From positions 2,170,001 to 2,234,000 of the forward strand of contig NZ_AP022584.1 of NCBI RefSeq assembly GCF_010731675.1: 64,000 nt of DNA, in the 5' to 3' direction. The stretch is from Mycobacterium marseillense. GTDB taxonomy: Bacteria; Actinomycetota; Actinomycetes; Mycobacteriales; Mycobacteriaceae. The position numbers were made by a program, and so were the translations under genes. This document shows, one piece after another, positions 35,112 to 45,217 of this stretch (position 1 is the stretch's first letter; each line of letters begins with the position of its first letter). The notes under the pieces are model-generated. The model saw only the letters and a program-made list of their open reading frames with translations, made no database searches and was not told where the DNA came from.

Positions 35112-36273
35112 CTAGCCGACGCGCCGAAGCGTGTCCGGGGTGAGATCTTTGAGCGTGGGATAGCACGTCGACGGCCATGATGAGGTCCGCCTCGGCGAGG
35201 ATCGAGCGCAGCACGTGCACGATGCCGTCGTCGCCGCCCAGCGCCAGGCCGTAGGCATAGGGCCGGCCGACACCCACCGCCGTCGCGCCCAGAGCGAGCG
35301 CCTTGACGACGTCGGCCCCGCTGCGCACACCCGAGTCGAACAGCACGGGCAGCCCGTCGGCCGCCTCGACCACGCCCGGCAGGCACTCCAGCGCGGGTAG
35401 GCCGCCGTTGGCCTGGCGCCCACCATGGGTGGAGCAGTAGATGCCGTCGACGCCGCCGTCCTTGGCTCGCCGGGCGTCCTCGGGATGGCAGATGCCCTTG
35501 AGGATCAGCGGCAGGTCGGTCAGCGACCGCAGCCAGGCAAGGTCGTCCCAGGTCAACGGATTCCCGAACGTCGTTATCCATTGCAGCACGGTGCCTTGCG
35601 GGTCCTCCTCGGGCGGGCGCTGCAGGCCGGCGCGAAAGACCGGATCGCTGGTGTAGTTGCTCAGGCAGAGCCCCCGCAGCTGGGGGAAGTTGGCCGTGGA
35701 CAGGTCGCGCGGGCGCCACCCGGGAATCCAGGTGTCGAGGGTGACGATGATGCCCGCAAAGCCGGCGGCTTCGGCGCGCTGCACCAGGCTGGCGGCCAGG
35801 TCGCGGTCCTTGGGCGTGTAAAGCTGGAAGAAGCCGGGTGTTTCGCCGAACTGGGCGGCGACGTCTTCCATGGGGTCGGCGGTCAGCGTCGAAACCACCA
35901 TCGGGACACCGGTTTTCGCCGCCGCGCGCGCGGTAGCCAGGTCGCCGTGACCGTCTTGGGCGCAGATGCCGATGACACCGATCGGCGCCATGAACACCGG
36001 CGACGGCAGGGTCAGGCCGAACATCTGCACCGACAGGTCGCGATCGGCGGCGCCGACGAACATCCGCGGGATCAGGCCCCAGCGATCGAACGCCTCCCGG
36101 TTGGCCCGCTGCGTGCGTTCGTCGCCGGCGCCGCCGGCGACGTACGACCACACCGACGGCGACATCGCCCGCTCGGCGCGGGCCTCCAGCTCCGCGAAGG
36201 CCATCGGCAGCGCGGGCGCGACCCCGCCCAGGCCCTTGAAGTAGATCTCGTTCTGGTAGTCCCCGAATGCCAT
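35112..36273 (-). CDS. FMN-dependent lactate 2-monooxygenase-like protein, frameshifted near the 3' end
   Basis: This alpha-hydroxy-acid oxidase matches lactate 2-monooxygenase of M. smegmatis, which converts lactate to acetate and CO2. Conserved parts include YENEIY-like [45 protein letters not shown] with the catalytic histidine, and the FMN-phosphate loop [21 protein letters not shown]. The expected C-terminus, [17 protein letters not shown] and stop at 35112, is present but in another frame: one extra base near 35165 shifts the reading after IMAVD. As written, translation runs on into xerC. Whether the shift is real or a sequencing error cannot be told here. The upstream gene viuB ends 25 bp away. 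Confidence 0.82.
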
Positions 36274-36298
36274 GGAAAAGAGAATGCCAGTCGAGCCG

Positions 36299-37168
36299 TC
36301 AGGCGGACGAGTTCGCCGGCTCTGACTCGGATTCTGTCTGGGCCAGTTCCTTCTTCCACTGGCGGAATGTCTCTTCGGTGCGGCCGCGGCGCCAGTACCC
36401 CGAGATGGACGAGGCCCATTTGGCGTCCACGCCCCGCTCCTTGCGGATGTAGGGCCGCAGGTTGTGCATGACGGCCTGCGCCTCGCCGTGGATGAAGACG
36501 TGTACCTGCCCCGGCAGCCACGGGGCGCTGGTGACGGCCTCGATCAGGGGCGCGTGATCGCCGGCGCGGTCCTCGGGCACCAGGTCGGCGCGCCCGCCGC
36601 GATACACCCAGTGCACCTCGACGCCGTCCGGGGCGGTCAGCGGGATCTCGTCCTCCGGCCCGGCCACCTCGATGAACGCCTTGCCGACCGCGCTGGGCGG
36701 CAACGCTTCCAGGGCCGCGGCGATGGCCGGCAGCGCCGATTCGTCACCGGCCAGCAGGTGCCAGTCGGCGGCCGGGTCGGGCGTGTACGCGCCGCCGGGG
36801 CCCATCAGGTAGATCGGCTGGCCGGGTTGGGCGGCGGACGCCCACTGGCCCGCCGTGCCGTGCTCGCCGTGCGTGACGATGTCCAGCGCGATCTGGTGGG
36901 CCTCGGCGTCGACGTGACGAACGGTGAGGGTGCGCACCGTCGGCCGTTTCTCCAGGGGCAGGCCGGCGAAGCTGTCCAGGGTCAGCGGCTCGGGCAGGCC
37001 GGCCACGTCCACATCGTCGGCGACGAACACCAGCTTGACGTAGGAGTCGGTGAACTTGCTGGGCACGAACGCGTCAAAATTCTTGCCCCGCAGCACCACC
37101 CGCACCATGTGCGGGGTGAGTTGCTCGGTACCGACAACTTCGAAGCATTGCAGCGGTCGACCTGCCAC
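36299..37168 (-). CDS. viuB: siderophore-interacting protein, ViuB-like ferric reductase
   Basis: The 289-residue protein matches Rv2895c (ViuB) of the siderophore-interacting FAD protein family, which releases iron from ferric siderophores by NAD(P)H-dependent reduction in the cytosol. The FAD domain has [25 protein letters not shown] and GPGGAYTPD; the C-terminal domain has [19 protein letters not shown], and [12 protein letters not shown]. The GTG at 37168 has an AGGAGG site. It is 25 bp upstream of the lactate monooxygenase-like gene. An IdeR box was not found by eye. Confidence 0.92.
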   Translation of the reverse strand: MAGRPLQCFEVVGTEQLTPHMVRVVLRGKNFDAFVPSKFTDSYVKLVFVADDVDVAGLPEPLTLDSFAGLPLEKRPTVRTLTVRHVDAEAHQIALDIVTHGEHGTAGQWASAAQPGQPIYLMGPGGAYTPDPAADWHLLAGDESALPAIAAALEALPPSAVGKAFIEVAGPEDEIPLTAPDGVEVHWVYRGGRADLVPEDRAGDHAPLIEAVTSAPWLPGQVHVFIHGEAQAVMHNLRPYIRKERGVDAKWASSISGYWRRGRTEETFRQWKKELAQTESESEPANSSA

Positions 37169-37201
37169 GTGTCCTCCTGTCCGACGCCCGACTCGCCTCG
37201 A

Positions 37202-38377
37202 CTATACGAGCCGCGGCGTTGACGCAGCGTGGCCCGCGGCGGCCCGCACGATCCGCCAGCGCCCGTCCTGGCGCTGCACCAACCCGGCCAGCTCGAGCAT
37301 CGCCAGCGGCCCCAGCACCCGCTCGGGCACCAGCCCCGACGCGACCGCGACCTGATCGACCGTGGCGGCGCCGCGCCCCGGCAATGCCTCGTATACCCGG
37401 CGTTCGGCGTCGCTCAGGCCGTCCAACGGTGTGACCGGGCGCGGCTCGTCGGGCGCCAATTCGCCGATGTGACCGATGAGCTCGACGATGTGCTCGGCGC
37501 GGGTGATCAGCTCGGCGCCGTCGCGCAGCAGCGCATGGCAACCGGCCGAGGCCGACGACGTCACGGGCCCGGGCACCGCGGCCACCACCCGGCCCAGCGC
37601 CCGCGCCCAGGCCGCGGTGTTCGCCGCCCCGCTGCGCAGGCCCGCTTCCACCACCACCGCGGCCCCGGCGACGGCGGCCACCAGGCGATTGCGGGTCAGG
37701 AACCGGTGGCGGGCGGGGCGGACTCCGGGCGCGTATTCGGTGAACACCAGCCCGTGCTGGCCGACGCGGTGCAGCAGCGCGGTGTGACCGCTCGGGTAGG
37801 GGACGTCGAGCCCACCGGCGAGGACCGCCACGGTGATCCCGTCGCAGTCCAGCACGGCCCGGTGGGCGGCGCCGTCGATGCCGTAGGCACCGCCCGAGAC
37901 GACGGCGACGTCGCGTTGCGCCAGGTCGGCCGCGAGTTCGCCGGCCATCTGCTCGCCGTACGGCGTCGACGCGCGTGTCCCCACCACGGCGGCCGCCCGC
38001 TGCGCGACCTCGTCGAGGCGGGCGGGTCCCTGCGCCCACAACACCATCGGCGCAACCGTCGGCGGAGCGCCGCGGCGCCGCGGTTCGGCGCCGCGGAAGG
38101 CGGCGAACGCCAGCAGCGGCCACTCGTCGTCGTCGGGGGTGACCAACCGCCCGCCCCGCCGGGCGATCGTCTCGAGATCGGCGGTCGACGTGTCGATGTC
38201 ACGCCTGGCCTCGGTGTGCCGGGCCAGGTCGTCGTCGACCGCTCCCCGCCGGACCCGCTCGGCCGCCTCGACCGGGCCGACCCGTTGCACCAGGGCGGCG
38301 AGCCCGGCGCAGGGCGGTTCGGCCACCCGGGACAGATAGGCCCACGCGCGCAGCGCGGCACCGTCGGCCGCGCTCAT
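37202..38377 (-). CDS. dprA: DNA-processing protein DprA
   Basis: DprA binds incoming single-stranded DNA and loads RecA during transformation in competent bacteria; in mycobacteria its role is unclear. The 391-residue protein has an N-terminal helical region, the Rossmann domain (VVGTRASTPYGEQMAGELA, VVSGGAYGIDGAAHRAVL, VLAGGLDVPYPSGH) and a C-terminal winged helix (about 310-380). It matches Rv2896c. It lies behind a comM-like gene and yraN at some distance, the usual dprA neighbourhood; a small membrane protein gene on the other strand interrupts the run. Confidence 0.94.
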   Translation of the reverse strand: MSAADGAALRAWAYLSRVAEPPCAGLAALVQRVGPVEAAERVRRGAVDDDLARHTEARRDIDTSTADLETIARRGGRLVTPDDDEWPLLAFAAFRGAEPRRRGAPPTVAPMVLWAQGPARLDEVAQRAAAVVGTRASTPYGEQMAGELAADLAQRDVAVVSGGAYGIDGAAHRAVLDCDGITVAVLAGGLDVPYPSGHTALLHRVGQHGLVFTEYAPGVRPARHRFLTRNRLVAAVAGAAVVVEAGLRSGAANTAAWARALGRVVAAVPGPVTSSASAGCHALLRDGAELITRAEHIVELIGHIGELAPDEPRPVTPLDGLSDAERRVYEALPGRGAATVDQVAVASGLVPERVLGPLAMLELAGLVQRQDGRWRIVRAAAGHAASTPRLV

Positions 38378-38490
38378 CGCCGCGCTCCCGGCGCCAAGGA
38401 TTCGCCAAGAATCCGACCAGCCGCGCGCGCGAACGTGATGTCGTCAGCCGCCGACCGCCACACACCGACCCGCACCGAACGGAGCGCACC

Positions 38491-38766
38491 ATGATCCTCG
38501 ACCTGCCGATGGCGTACACGACGTCCGGGCGACCCAAAAACCCTTGGGCGGTCGCGGCCTTCGCGCTGAGCCTTATCAGCTGGATCGGCTTTCCCATCCC
38601 CGTCCTCAGCATCGGTCTGGCCTGCATCGCGCTGCGGGAGATGGAACAGCGGGGCGAAAGTGGCCGCGCCATGGCGCAATTCGCCCGTGCGTTCGCGATC
38701 CTGGTGAGCGTCGCGATCGCGGTGCGCGGCGGGCACACCGATTGGCTGACGCTGGTCAGCTGGTGA
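38491..38766 (+). CDS. DUF4190-like small membrane protein
   Basis: The 91-residue protein has two hydrophobic segments (about 20-46 and 66-80) with the pattern NPWAVAAFALSLISW...GLACIALREMEQRGESGRAMAQFA, which resembles DUF4190 proteins. It is probably a small inner-membrane protein; no function is known. GGAG occurs about ten bases before the ATG. It stands alone on the plus strand between dprA and the ComM-like gene, in a position where I recall no gene in M. tuberculosis. Confidence 0.72.
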   Translation: MILDLPMAYTTSGRPKNPWAVAAFALSLISWIGFPIPVLSIGLACIALREMEQRGESGRAMAQFARAFAILVSVAIAVRGGHTDWLTLVSW

Positions 38767-38792
38767 GCCGGGCGGCCGGGCGGTCGCGGCGC

Positions 38793-40304
38793 TCACCGCT
38801 GCGTCCCTGGCTGGCGAAAGCTCAGCGCGGCGGCGACCTCGTCGAGCCCGGGCGACGTGCGGCCGGACAGGTCAGCCAGGCTCCACGCGACCCGCAGTGT
38901 GCGGTCGAGGCCACGGATGCTGAGCAGACCGCGATCCAGCGCTTTTTGTAGCGGCTCCATCGTCGCGGCGCTGGGGCGGAACTTGCGGCGCAGCAGGGTC
39001 CCGCTGACTTCGGCATTGGTGCCAAAGCCGTGCGGCCGCCAGCGCTGCGCGGCGGCCGCACGCGCGGCCGCCACCCGCTGCCGCACCTGTGCCGTGGATT
39101 CGCCGTCGCGACCCGAAAACGCCGTCCCCCGTATGGAATCCATCTGCACCCGCAGGTCCACGCGGTCCAGCAGCGGCCCGGACAGCTTGCCCAGGTAGCG
39201 GCGTTTGGTCGCCGCCGGGCACATGCAATCCTGCGGATTGGCCGGCGCGCACGGACACAAATTGGCGGCCAGCACCAGCTGGAATCGGGCCGGGTAACAC
39301 GCCACCCCGTCGCGGCGGGCCAGACGAATTTCGCCGTCCTCCAACGGTGTTCGCAACGCCTCCAGGGCGCTGACCCGGATCTCGGCACACTCGTCGAGGA
39401 ACAGCACCCCGCGATGGGCCCGGCTGACGGCGCCCGGGCGCGCCATCCCGGAGCCCCCACCGACCAGCGCCGCGACGCTGGAACTGTGATGGGGCGCCAC
39501 GAACGGCGCCCGGGTGATCAACGGCGTGTCCCCCGACAGCAACCCGGCCACCGAGTGGATCGCGGTGACCTCGAGTGACTCGCTCTCCGAGAGCGGCGGC
39601 AGCAGGCCCGGAAGGCGTTGCGCGAGCATCGTTTTGCCCACCCCCGGTGGGCCGGTGAGCATGAGGTGGTGGGCCCCGGCGGCGGCCACCTCCACCGCGA
39701 ACCGCGCCTGCGTCTGCCCGACCACGTCGACCAGGTCCACCACCGGCTCCTCGGGCGTGCGGTCCGGCTGCATCCTGGTGTCCAGGGCGCCGGTGCCGCC
39801 GAGCCATTGCTGCAGTTGCCTCAGGGTTCGCACGCCCCACACCTCGATGCCGTCCACCAGGCTGGCCTCGGCGAGGTTGTCCGCCGGGACCACCACGGCC
39901 GGCCATCCGTCGCGTTTGGCGGCGAGCACGGCGGGCAGCACCCCGCGCACCGGCCGGACCCGCCCGTCCAGTGACAGCTCGCCGAGCAGCACCGTCTTTT
40001 CCAGCCGGTCCCACGGGTGCCTCCGCTGCGCCGAGAGCACCGCCGCGGCCAGGGCGATGTCGTACACGCTGCCCATCTTCGGCAGGGTCGCCGGCGACAA
40101 CGCCAGCGTGAGCCGCGCCTGGGGCCAGTCGTTGCCGCAGTTGGCGACCGCGGCCCGGACCCGGTCGCGCGACTCCTGCAGCGCGGCGTCGGGCAGGCCC
40201 ACCAGGTGCACGCCCGGCAGTCCGGACGTGATGTCGGCTTCGATCTCCACGATCTCCCCGTCCACGCCGCGCACCGCGACGGAGAACGCGCGCCCCAGCG
40301 CCAT
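38793..40304 (-). CDS. ComM/YifB-type AAA+ ATPase (Mg-chelatase-like)
   Basis: The 503-residue protein matches Rv2897c. It begins with the Lon-like fold of the ComM family (SGLPGVHLVGLPDAALQESRDRVRAAV), followed by an AAA+ module with Walker A GPPGVGKT, Walker B GVLFLDECAE and sensor ANLCPCA, and a Mg-chelatase C-terminal domain. ComM is a branch-migration helicase that helps integrate DNA during transformation. The cysteine cluster NLCPCAPANPQDCMCP is typical. The ATG at 40304 shares a base with the yraN stop (TGATG), so the two are translationally coupled. Confidence 0.94.
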   Translation of the reverse strand: MALGRAFSVAVRGVDGEIVEIEADITSGLPGVHLVGLPDAALQESRDRVRAAVANCGNDWPQARLTLALSPATLPKMGSVYDIALAAAVLSAQRRHPWDRLEKTVLLGELSLDGRVRPVRGVLPAVLAAKRDGWPAVVVPADNLAEASLVDGIEVWGVRTLRQLQQWLGGTGALDTRMQPDRTPEEPVVDLVDVVGQTQARFAVEVAAAGAHHLMLTGPPGVGKTMLAQRLPGLLPPLSESESLEVTAIHSVAGLLSGDTPLITRAPFVAPHHSSSVAALVGGGSGMARPGAVSRAHRGVLFLDECAEIRVSALEALRTPLEDGEIRLARRDGVACYPARFQLVLAANLCPCAPANPQDCMCPAATKRRYLGKLSGPLLDRVDLRVQMDSIRGTAFSGRDGESTAQVRQRVAAARAAAAQRWRPHGFGTNAEVSGTLLRRKFRPSAATMEPLQKALDRGLLSIRGLDRTLRVAWSLADLSGRTSPGLDEVAAALSFRQPGTQR

Positions 40305-40678
40305 CAGCCGACTCCGCGCAGGTGGGTGATCTCGGGGGTGCGGCGGCGGCCGACGCGCACGCCGATCACGTCGATGCGGATCGCCGCCCACCGCCGATCC
40401 TGGCCGGCCAGCCACAGCCCGGCCAGCCGGCGCAGCCGCCGGACCTTGCGCGGGGTGACGGCATGCGCCAGTCCCCCGTAGCCGTCGCCGGTGCGGGTCT
40501 TGACCTCGACGAACACCACCGTGCCGGTGCGGTCGCAGGCGATGATGTCGAGTTCGCCGTAGCGACAGCGCCAGTTGCGGTGCAGGATCCGCAATCCCGC
40601 GCGGGTCAGATGATCCACGGCGAGCGCCTCACCCATCGCCCCCAGCTGGATCCGCGTCATCGTCGGTTCGGTTGTCAT
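40304..40678 (-). CDS. YraN family (UPF0102) endonuclease-like protein
   Basis: This 124-residue protein matches Rv2898c. It has the restriction-endonuclease-like core of UPF0102: GAMGEALAVDHLTRAG, then NWRCRYGELDIIACD and FVEVKTR, which supply the acidic and lysine residues of the PD-(D/E)xK motif. The ATG at 40678 fits the family start; a GTG nine bases earlier is possible. It is the first gene of the yraN-comM pair and overlaps the next start by one base. Substrate is unknown, though its linkage to dprA and comM suggests DNA processing. Confidence 0.92.
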   Translation of the reverse strand: MTTEPTMTRIQLGAMGEALAVDHLTRAGLRILHRNWRCRYGELDIIACDRTGTVVFVEVKTRTGDGYGGLAHAVTPRKVRRLRRLAGLWLAGQDRRWAAIRIDVIGVRVGRRRTPEITHLRGVG

Positions 40679-40811
40679 GCGGGCCACCGTGCCCGCCGGC
40701 CCCGACGGGTCGGGCCGCCGTCGCGACCCGCGCCCGCCCGCACCGACCGGTTATCCCCAGTGCGGCCTTTATCCACAGCGGGCGGTGCAGCGGGTCGCCG
40801 CCCTCGTCGGC

Positions 40812-41633
40812 TTAGGTGATGCGGTCGGCCCGGGTGTAGATGTTCATCGAGTCCTCCCGCAAGAACGCCACCAGCGTGATGCCGGACTCCTCGGCCAGTG
40901 AAACCGCCAGCGACGACGGCGCGGACACGGCCGCCAGCACCGGAATCCCCGCCATGACGGCCTTCTGGGTCAGCTCGAACGATGCCCGCCCGCTGACCAG
41001 CAGCACCGAGGCCTGAAGGGGTATCCGCCGCTGCTCCAGCGCCCAACCGATCACCTTGTCGACGGCGTTGTGCCTGCCGACGTCCTCGCGCACCACCAGC
41101 ATCGTGCCGTCGACCCCGAACAGCGCCGCCGCGTGCAGTCCCCCGGTGCTGTCGAAAACCTTTTGCGCGGACCGGAGTTGGTTGGGCATCGCCTTCAGCG
41201 TGCGCGCGGCGACGGTCGCCGGATCGGCGGCCGGGGTGAACCGGCTGATCAGCCTCACCGCGTCCAGGGATGCCTTGCCGCAGACCCCGCACGACGAGGT
41301 GGTGTAGAAGTTGCGGGTGACGTCGAGGTCGGGTTTGGCCACCCCCGGCGCCAGCGTCACGTCCAGCACGTTGTAGGTGTTGGCGCCGTCGTCGTCACGC
41401 CCGGCGCAATAGCGGATGCTGTGGATGTCGTCGCGGCCGAAGATGACCCCTTCGGTGAGCAGAAACCCTTGGGCGAGTTCGATATCGGCGCCCGGCGTGC
41501 GCATCGTCACGGTGACCGCCGCGCCGTCGATCCGGATCTCCAACGGCTCCTCGACGACCAGGGTCTCCGGTCGGGTGATCGCTTTCTCGGCGGTCAGATG
41601 CGTGACTCGCCGGCGCGACGTTACGTGCCCCAC
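40812..41633 (-). CDS. fdhD: formate dehydrogenase accessory sulfurtransferase
   Basis: FdhD transfers sulfur from a cysteine desulfurase to the molybdenum cofactor before it is put into formate dehydrogenase. The 273-residue protein has the sulfur-relay motif [10 protein letters not shown] with Cys115 and Cys118, and the MPGADIE-like strand and [16 protein letters not shown] that bind the cofactor. It matches Rv2899c. Its GTG start shares the G of the fdhF stop codon (TAGTG), tightly coupling expression to its client. Confidence 0.95.
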   Translation of the reverse strand: MGHVTSRRRVTHLTAEKAITRPETLVVEEPLEIRIDGAAVTVTMRTPGADIELAQGFLLTEGVIFGRDDIHSIRYCAGRDDDGANTYNVLDVTLAPGVAKPDLDVTRNFYTTSSCGVCGKASLDAVRLISRFTPAADPATVAARTLKAMPNQLRSAQKVFDSTGGLHAAALFGVDGTMLVVREDVGRHNAVDKVIGWALEQRRIPLQASVLLVSGRASFELTQKAVMAGIPVLAAVSAPSSLAVSLAEESGITLVAFLREDSMNIYTRADRIT

Positions 41634-43972
41634 TACGCGATGTCACCGCCGGCCGCGGGCTCCACCCGGATGACGATGGCCTTCGACACCGGGGTGTTCG
41701 ACTTGGCCGCGGTGTGATCCAGCGGAACCAGCGAGTTGGTCTCCGGGTAGTAGGCGGCGGCGTTGCCGACCGGGGTCGAATAGGCAACCACCAGAAAGTC
41801 TTTGGCGCGCCGCTCCTGAAGCCGGCCCTCGGCGTCCGTCCACTCCGACACCAGGTCGACGCGGCCGCCGCCGGTCAGGCCCAGCGCTTCGATGTCGGCG
41901 GGGTTGATGAACACCACGCGCCGCCCGCCCTTGACCCCGCGATAACGGTCGTCGAGCCCGTAGATGGTGGTGTTGTACTGGTCGTGGCTGCGCATCGTCT
42001 GCAGCACCAGGCGGCCCTCGGGCACGGGCACCCACTGCAACGGATTGACGGCGAAGTTGGCCCGCCCCGTGCTGGTGTGGAATTCGCGTGTGTCGCGCGG
42101 CGGGTGCGGGAGCTGGAATCCGTCGGGCTGGCGCACCTTGCGGTTGTAATCGCCGCAGCCGGGGACCACCGCGGCGATCGCGTCGCGGATGGTGTCGTAG
42201 TCGGCGGCGAAGGTTTCCCACGGAACCGGGTGCGCCGCACCGAGCAGCGTGCGGGCCAGCTGGCAGACGATCTCCACCTCGCTGCGCACCTCGTCGCTGG
42301 GCGGGTGCAGGCTGCCGCGGGACAGGTGCACCATCGACATCGAATCCTCAACCGAGACAACTTGTTTCCGTCCACCGCGGATGTCGCGGTCGGTGCGGCC
42401 GAGGGTGGGCAGGATCAGCGCGGTGTTCCCGTGCACGAGATGGCTGCGGTTGAGTTTGGTCGAGATCTGCACGGTGAGCGCGCAATTGCGCAACGCGGCC
42501 TCGGTGACGACGGTGTCGGGGGTGGCCGACGCGAAGTTGCCGCCCATGCCCACGAACACCTTGGCCCGCCCGTCACGCATCGCCCGGATCGCGGCCACGG
42601 TGTCATACCCGTGCCGGCGGGGACTGGCGATGCCGAACCGATCGTCCAGGGCCGCCAAGAACTCCTCGGGCATCTGTTCCCAGATGCCCATCGTGCGGTC
42701 GCCCTGCACGTTCGAATGTCCGCGCACCGGGCACACCCCGGCGCCCGGCTTGCCGATCATGCCCCGCAGCAACAGCAGATTGGTGATCTCGCCGATGGTG
42801 GCCACCGCGTGGGCGTGCTGCGTCAGGCCCATCGCCCAGCACACCACCGTGCGCCGCGACGTCATCAGCATGCCGGCGACGCGGTCGAGCTGCTGACGTT
42901 CGATGCCGGTGGCGGCGAACACGTCGTCGAGGTCGATGTCGAGAGTCCGGCGCCGGTATTCGTCGAACCCCGCGCAATGCGCGTCGACGAACGCGGTGTC
43001 GATGACGGTCCCCGGGGCGCGGTCGTCGGCCTCGAGCAGCAACCTGCCCAGCCCGGCGAACAGAGCCATGTCGCCACCCAGGCGGATCTGCACGAATTCG
43101 TCGGCGATCGGGATGCCGTGCCCCACGACTCCGTGCACCTTCTGCGGGTCCTTGAACCGGATCAGCCCGGCCTCGGGCAGCGGGTTCACCGCAATGATCT
43201 TGGCGCCGTTGGCCTTTGCCTTCTCCAGCACCGACAGCATCCGCGGGTGGTTGGTGCCCGGGTTCTGTCCGGCGATGACGATCAGGTCGGCCAGCTCGAC
43301 GTCCTCCACGGTGACCGAACCCTTGCCGATACCGATCGATTCGGTCAGCGCCGAGCCCGAGGACTCGTGGCACATGTTGGAGCAGTCCGGCAGGTTGTTC
43401 GTGCCGAACGAGCGGACCAGCAGCTGGTAGCAGAACGCGGCCTCGTTGCTGGTGCGTCCCGACGTGTAGAACACCGCCTCATCGGGGCTGTCCAGGCTCC
43501 CGAGCTGTCCGGCGATCAACCGGTAGGCGCCGTCCCAGTCGATCGGGCGGTAGTGGTCGTCGCCGGGGCGCAACACCATGGGGTGGGTGAGCCTGCCTTG
43601 CTGCGACAGCCAATACTCGGGCTTGGCCGACAGTTCGGCGATCGAGTGCCGGGCGAAGAATTCCGGCGTGGCGGTGCGTTTCGTGGCCTCTTCGGCGACG
43701 GCCTTGGCGCCGTTCTCGCAGAACTCGGCCAGTTTGCGCCCGCCGTGCTCCTCGGGCCACGCGCATCCGGGGCAGTCGAAGCCGTTGCGCTGGTTGAGCC
43801 GGGCCAGCGCCGCCGCGGTGCGCACCGCACCCATCTGCTCGAAGCCGCGCTGCAGCGAGACCAACACCGCCCGAACGCCCGCCGCTTCGCGCTTGCGGGG
43901 CGTGACGGTGACCGCGTGTTCGTCGTAATCGACGGCGGCAGGCCCGGACACGGCCGAACGGTGAGACCTCAC
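41633..43972 (-). CDS. fdhF: FdhF/YdeP family molybdopterin oxidoreductase
   Basis: The 779-residue protein matches Rv2900c. It starts with a cysteine pair (Cys67 and Cys70, CPGC) and has the DMSO-reductase-family domains: [28 protein letters not shown] where Cys201 is the probable Mo ligand, [14 protein letters not shown], and a C-terminal cofactor-binding domain with [15 protein letters not shown]. Only two N-terminal cysteines are seen, so a classical [4Fe-4S] site is incomplete, as in the YdeP group. Activity as formate dehydrogenase is presumed from fdhD linkage, not shown. The GTG start has a TAATTT box six bases upstream. Confidence 0.92.
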   Translation of the reverse strand: MRSHRSAVSGPAAVDYDEHAVTVTPRKREAAGVRAVLVSLQRGFEQMGAVRTAAALARLNQRNGFDCPGCAWPEEHGGRKLAEFCENGAKAVAEEATKRTATPEFFARHSIAELSAKPEYWLSQQGRLTHPMVLRPGDDHYRPIDWDGAYRLIAGQLGSLDSPDEAVFYTSGRTSNEAAFCYQLLVRSFGTNNLPDCSNMCHESSGSALTESIGIGKGSVTVEDVELADLIVIAGQNPGTNHPRMLSVLEKAKANGAKIIAVNPLPEAGLIRFKDPQKVHGVVGHGIPIADEFVQIRLGGDMALFAGLGRLLLEADDRAPGTVIDTAFVDAHCAGFDEYRRRTLDIDLDDVFAATGIERQQLDRVAGMLMTSRRTVVCWAMGLTQHAHAVATIGEITNLLLLRGMIGKPGAGVCPVRGHSNVQGDRTMGIWEQMPEEFLAALDDRFGIASPRRHGYDTVAAIRAMRDGRAKVFVGMGGNFASATPDTVVTEAALRNCALTVQISTKLNRSHLVHGNTALILPTLGRTDRDIRGGRKQVVSVEDSMSMVHLSRGSLHPPSDEVRSEVEIVCQLARTLLGAAHPVPWETFAADYDTIRDAIAAVVPGCGDYNRKVRQPDGFQLPHPPRDTREFHTSTGRANFAVNPLQWVPVPEGRLVLQTMRSHDQYNTTIYGLDDRYRGVKGGRRVVFINPADIEALGLTGGGRVDLVSEWTDAEGRLQERRAKDFLVVAYSTPVGNAAAYYPETNSLVPLDHTAAKSNTPVSKAIVIRVEPAAGGDIA

Positions 43973-43978
43973 AGCATC

Positions 43979-43984
43979 AAATTA
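43979..43984 (-). promoter_or_regulatory. -10 box of a probable leaderless fdhF promoter
   Basis: TAATTT on the minus strand, then GATGCT, then the GTG start. The six-base gap is exact for a leaderless transcript, and no Shine-Dalgarno sequence is present. Confidence 0.6.
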
Positions 43985-44048
43985 CCGCGTTGCGGGAGGG
44001 CCGCGCGCTCTCCCGGTTTCAGACCGCCTGGGACCGCCGCAGACCGCC

Positions 44049-45038
44049 TCAGACCGCTGACGCCAGCGCCGCCAGCGCCTGCGCCGAGGAGTGGATGGGT
44101 CGCCAGCCCAGCTGGGTCTTGGCCTTGGTGGTGTCCATGACCATCGACGTGCGCGCGGTGTGCAGCCATTCCAGCATCGACGGCACAAGCGGAACGCGCG
44201 AAATCGCCGCCGAGGCCGCCGAGGCCGCGACGGCGGGAACCCGGACCGACCGCGCACCCAGCGCGCGGGCCACATCGGCCACCGCCACCACACCGTCGCC
44301 GGCGATGTTGTAGACGCCCGGCGGCGCCGGGGCGGTGGCCGCCAGCGCGATCGCGGACGCGACGTCGTCATGGTGGACCAGCTGCAGCGGGACGCCCGGA
44401 TCGGGAACCACCGGTTTGAGCATCGGAACGGCCTTGATCGCCTTGACAATGGCGCGCATCGGGCCGGGCAGCTGATTCCACGGCATGGCGTCGGCCAGGG
44501 CGGTGGCGTTGGGCCCGGCGACGACGCACGGCCGCAGGACGAAGACCTCGAGCGGCGAATCCCTGGTGATGTCGGCGAGCATCGCCTCGCAGGCGGCCTT
44601 CTGTGCGGAGTAGTAGTGCTCCGCGGAGCCGCGCGCCGGCACGTCCTCGGTGAGCGGGACCGGGTGATCCGCGTGGTAGCCGTAGGCCGCCACCGACGAG
44701 GTGTAGACCAGGCGCCGCGGCCGCTCGGCCGCCACCGTCGCCTCGAAGACGTTGCGGGTGCCTTGCAGATTGACGCGGGCGCTCTCGTCGCGCGAGCCCA
44801 TGATGATGAACGCGAGGTGGATCACCACGTCGGCCTGGGCGACCACGGCGTCGACCGCCTCGCGGTCCAGAATGTCGCCCCGCTGATAGGTAGTCTTGAC
44901 CCAGCCGCGCGAGGACGGGTCGAACGGGCGACGCGCCATCCCGATGATGGCGTCGACGGCCGGTTCGCGCTCCAGCGCCGTCACCGCGGACATTCCGATC
45001 TCCCCGGTGGGTCCGGTCACCGCGACGGTTACACCCAT
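44049..45038 (-). CDS. extended SDR: NAD-dependent epimerase/dehydratase family protein
   Basis: The 329-residue protein has the extended-SDR cofactor motif TGPTGEIG at 8-15, VIHLAF, and the catalytic YYSAQK (tyrosine and lysine) preceded by VYTSSVAAYGY. It is close in style to sugar-nucleotide epimerases or steroid-dehydrogenase-like proteins of mycobacteria; the substrate is not evident. GGAAGGA upstream of the ATG is a good ribosome site. It lies between fdhF and a GAF-ANTAR gene on the opposite strand; I recall no equivalent at this place in M. tuberculosis. Confidence 0.88.
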   Translation of the reverse strand: MGVTVAVTGPTGEIGMSAVTALEREPAVDAIIGMARRPFDPSSRGWVKTTYQRGDILDREAVDAVVAQADVVIHLAFIIMGSRDESARVNLQGTRNVFEATVAAERPRRLVYTSSVAAYGYHADHPVPLTEDVPARGSAEHYYSAQKAACEAMLADITRDSPLEVFVLRPCVVAGPNATALADAMPWNQLPGPMRAIVKAIKAVPMLKPVVPDPGVPLQLVHHDDVASAIALAATAPAPPGVYNIAGDGVVAVADVARALGARSVRVPAVAASAASAAISRVPLVPSMLEWLHTARTSMVMDTTKAKTQLGWRPIHSSAQALAALASAV

Positions 45039-45217
45039 CTAGACGTCCTTCCCTGCCTCTCCCACCCGAAACTCTGCGCGGAAACGGCACCGCGGTCAAA
45101 GGCGCCCGCCGATTCGCTGCAACCGAACCAAACCGCGTGCAAGGGTGGGGGCGGCGACCGATAATCTACGGCGACCAACAGGCCACCCCGCCACCACCGC
45201 AGGAACGAGGCAACAGC

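Noticed and set aside
36276..37300. IdeR-type iron box near viuB
   Set aside because: I searched by eye for a TTAGGTTAGS-like palindrome around the start and found no acceptable match.
41714..44140. An 808-residue open frame opposite fdhF
   Set aside because: The sequence is the mirror of a true molybdoenzyme gene; it has no recognisable domain and shows the biased composition of antisense frames.
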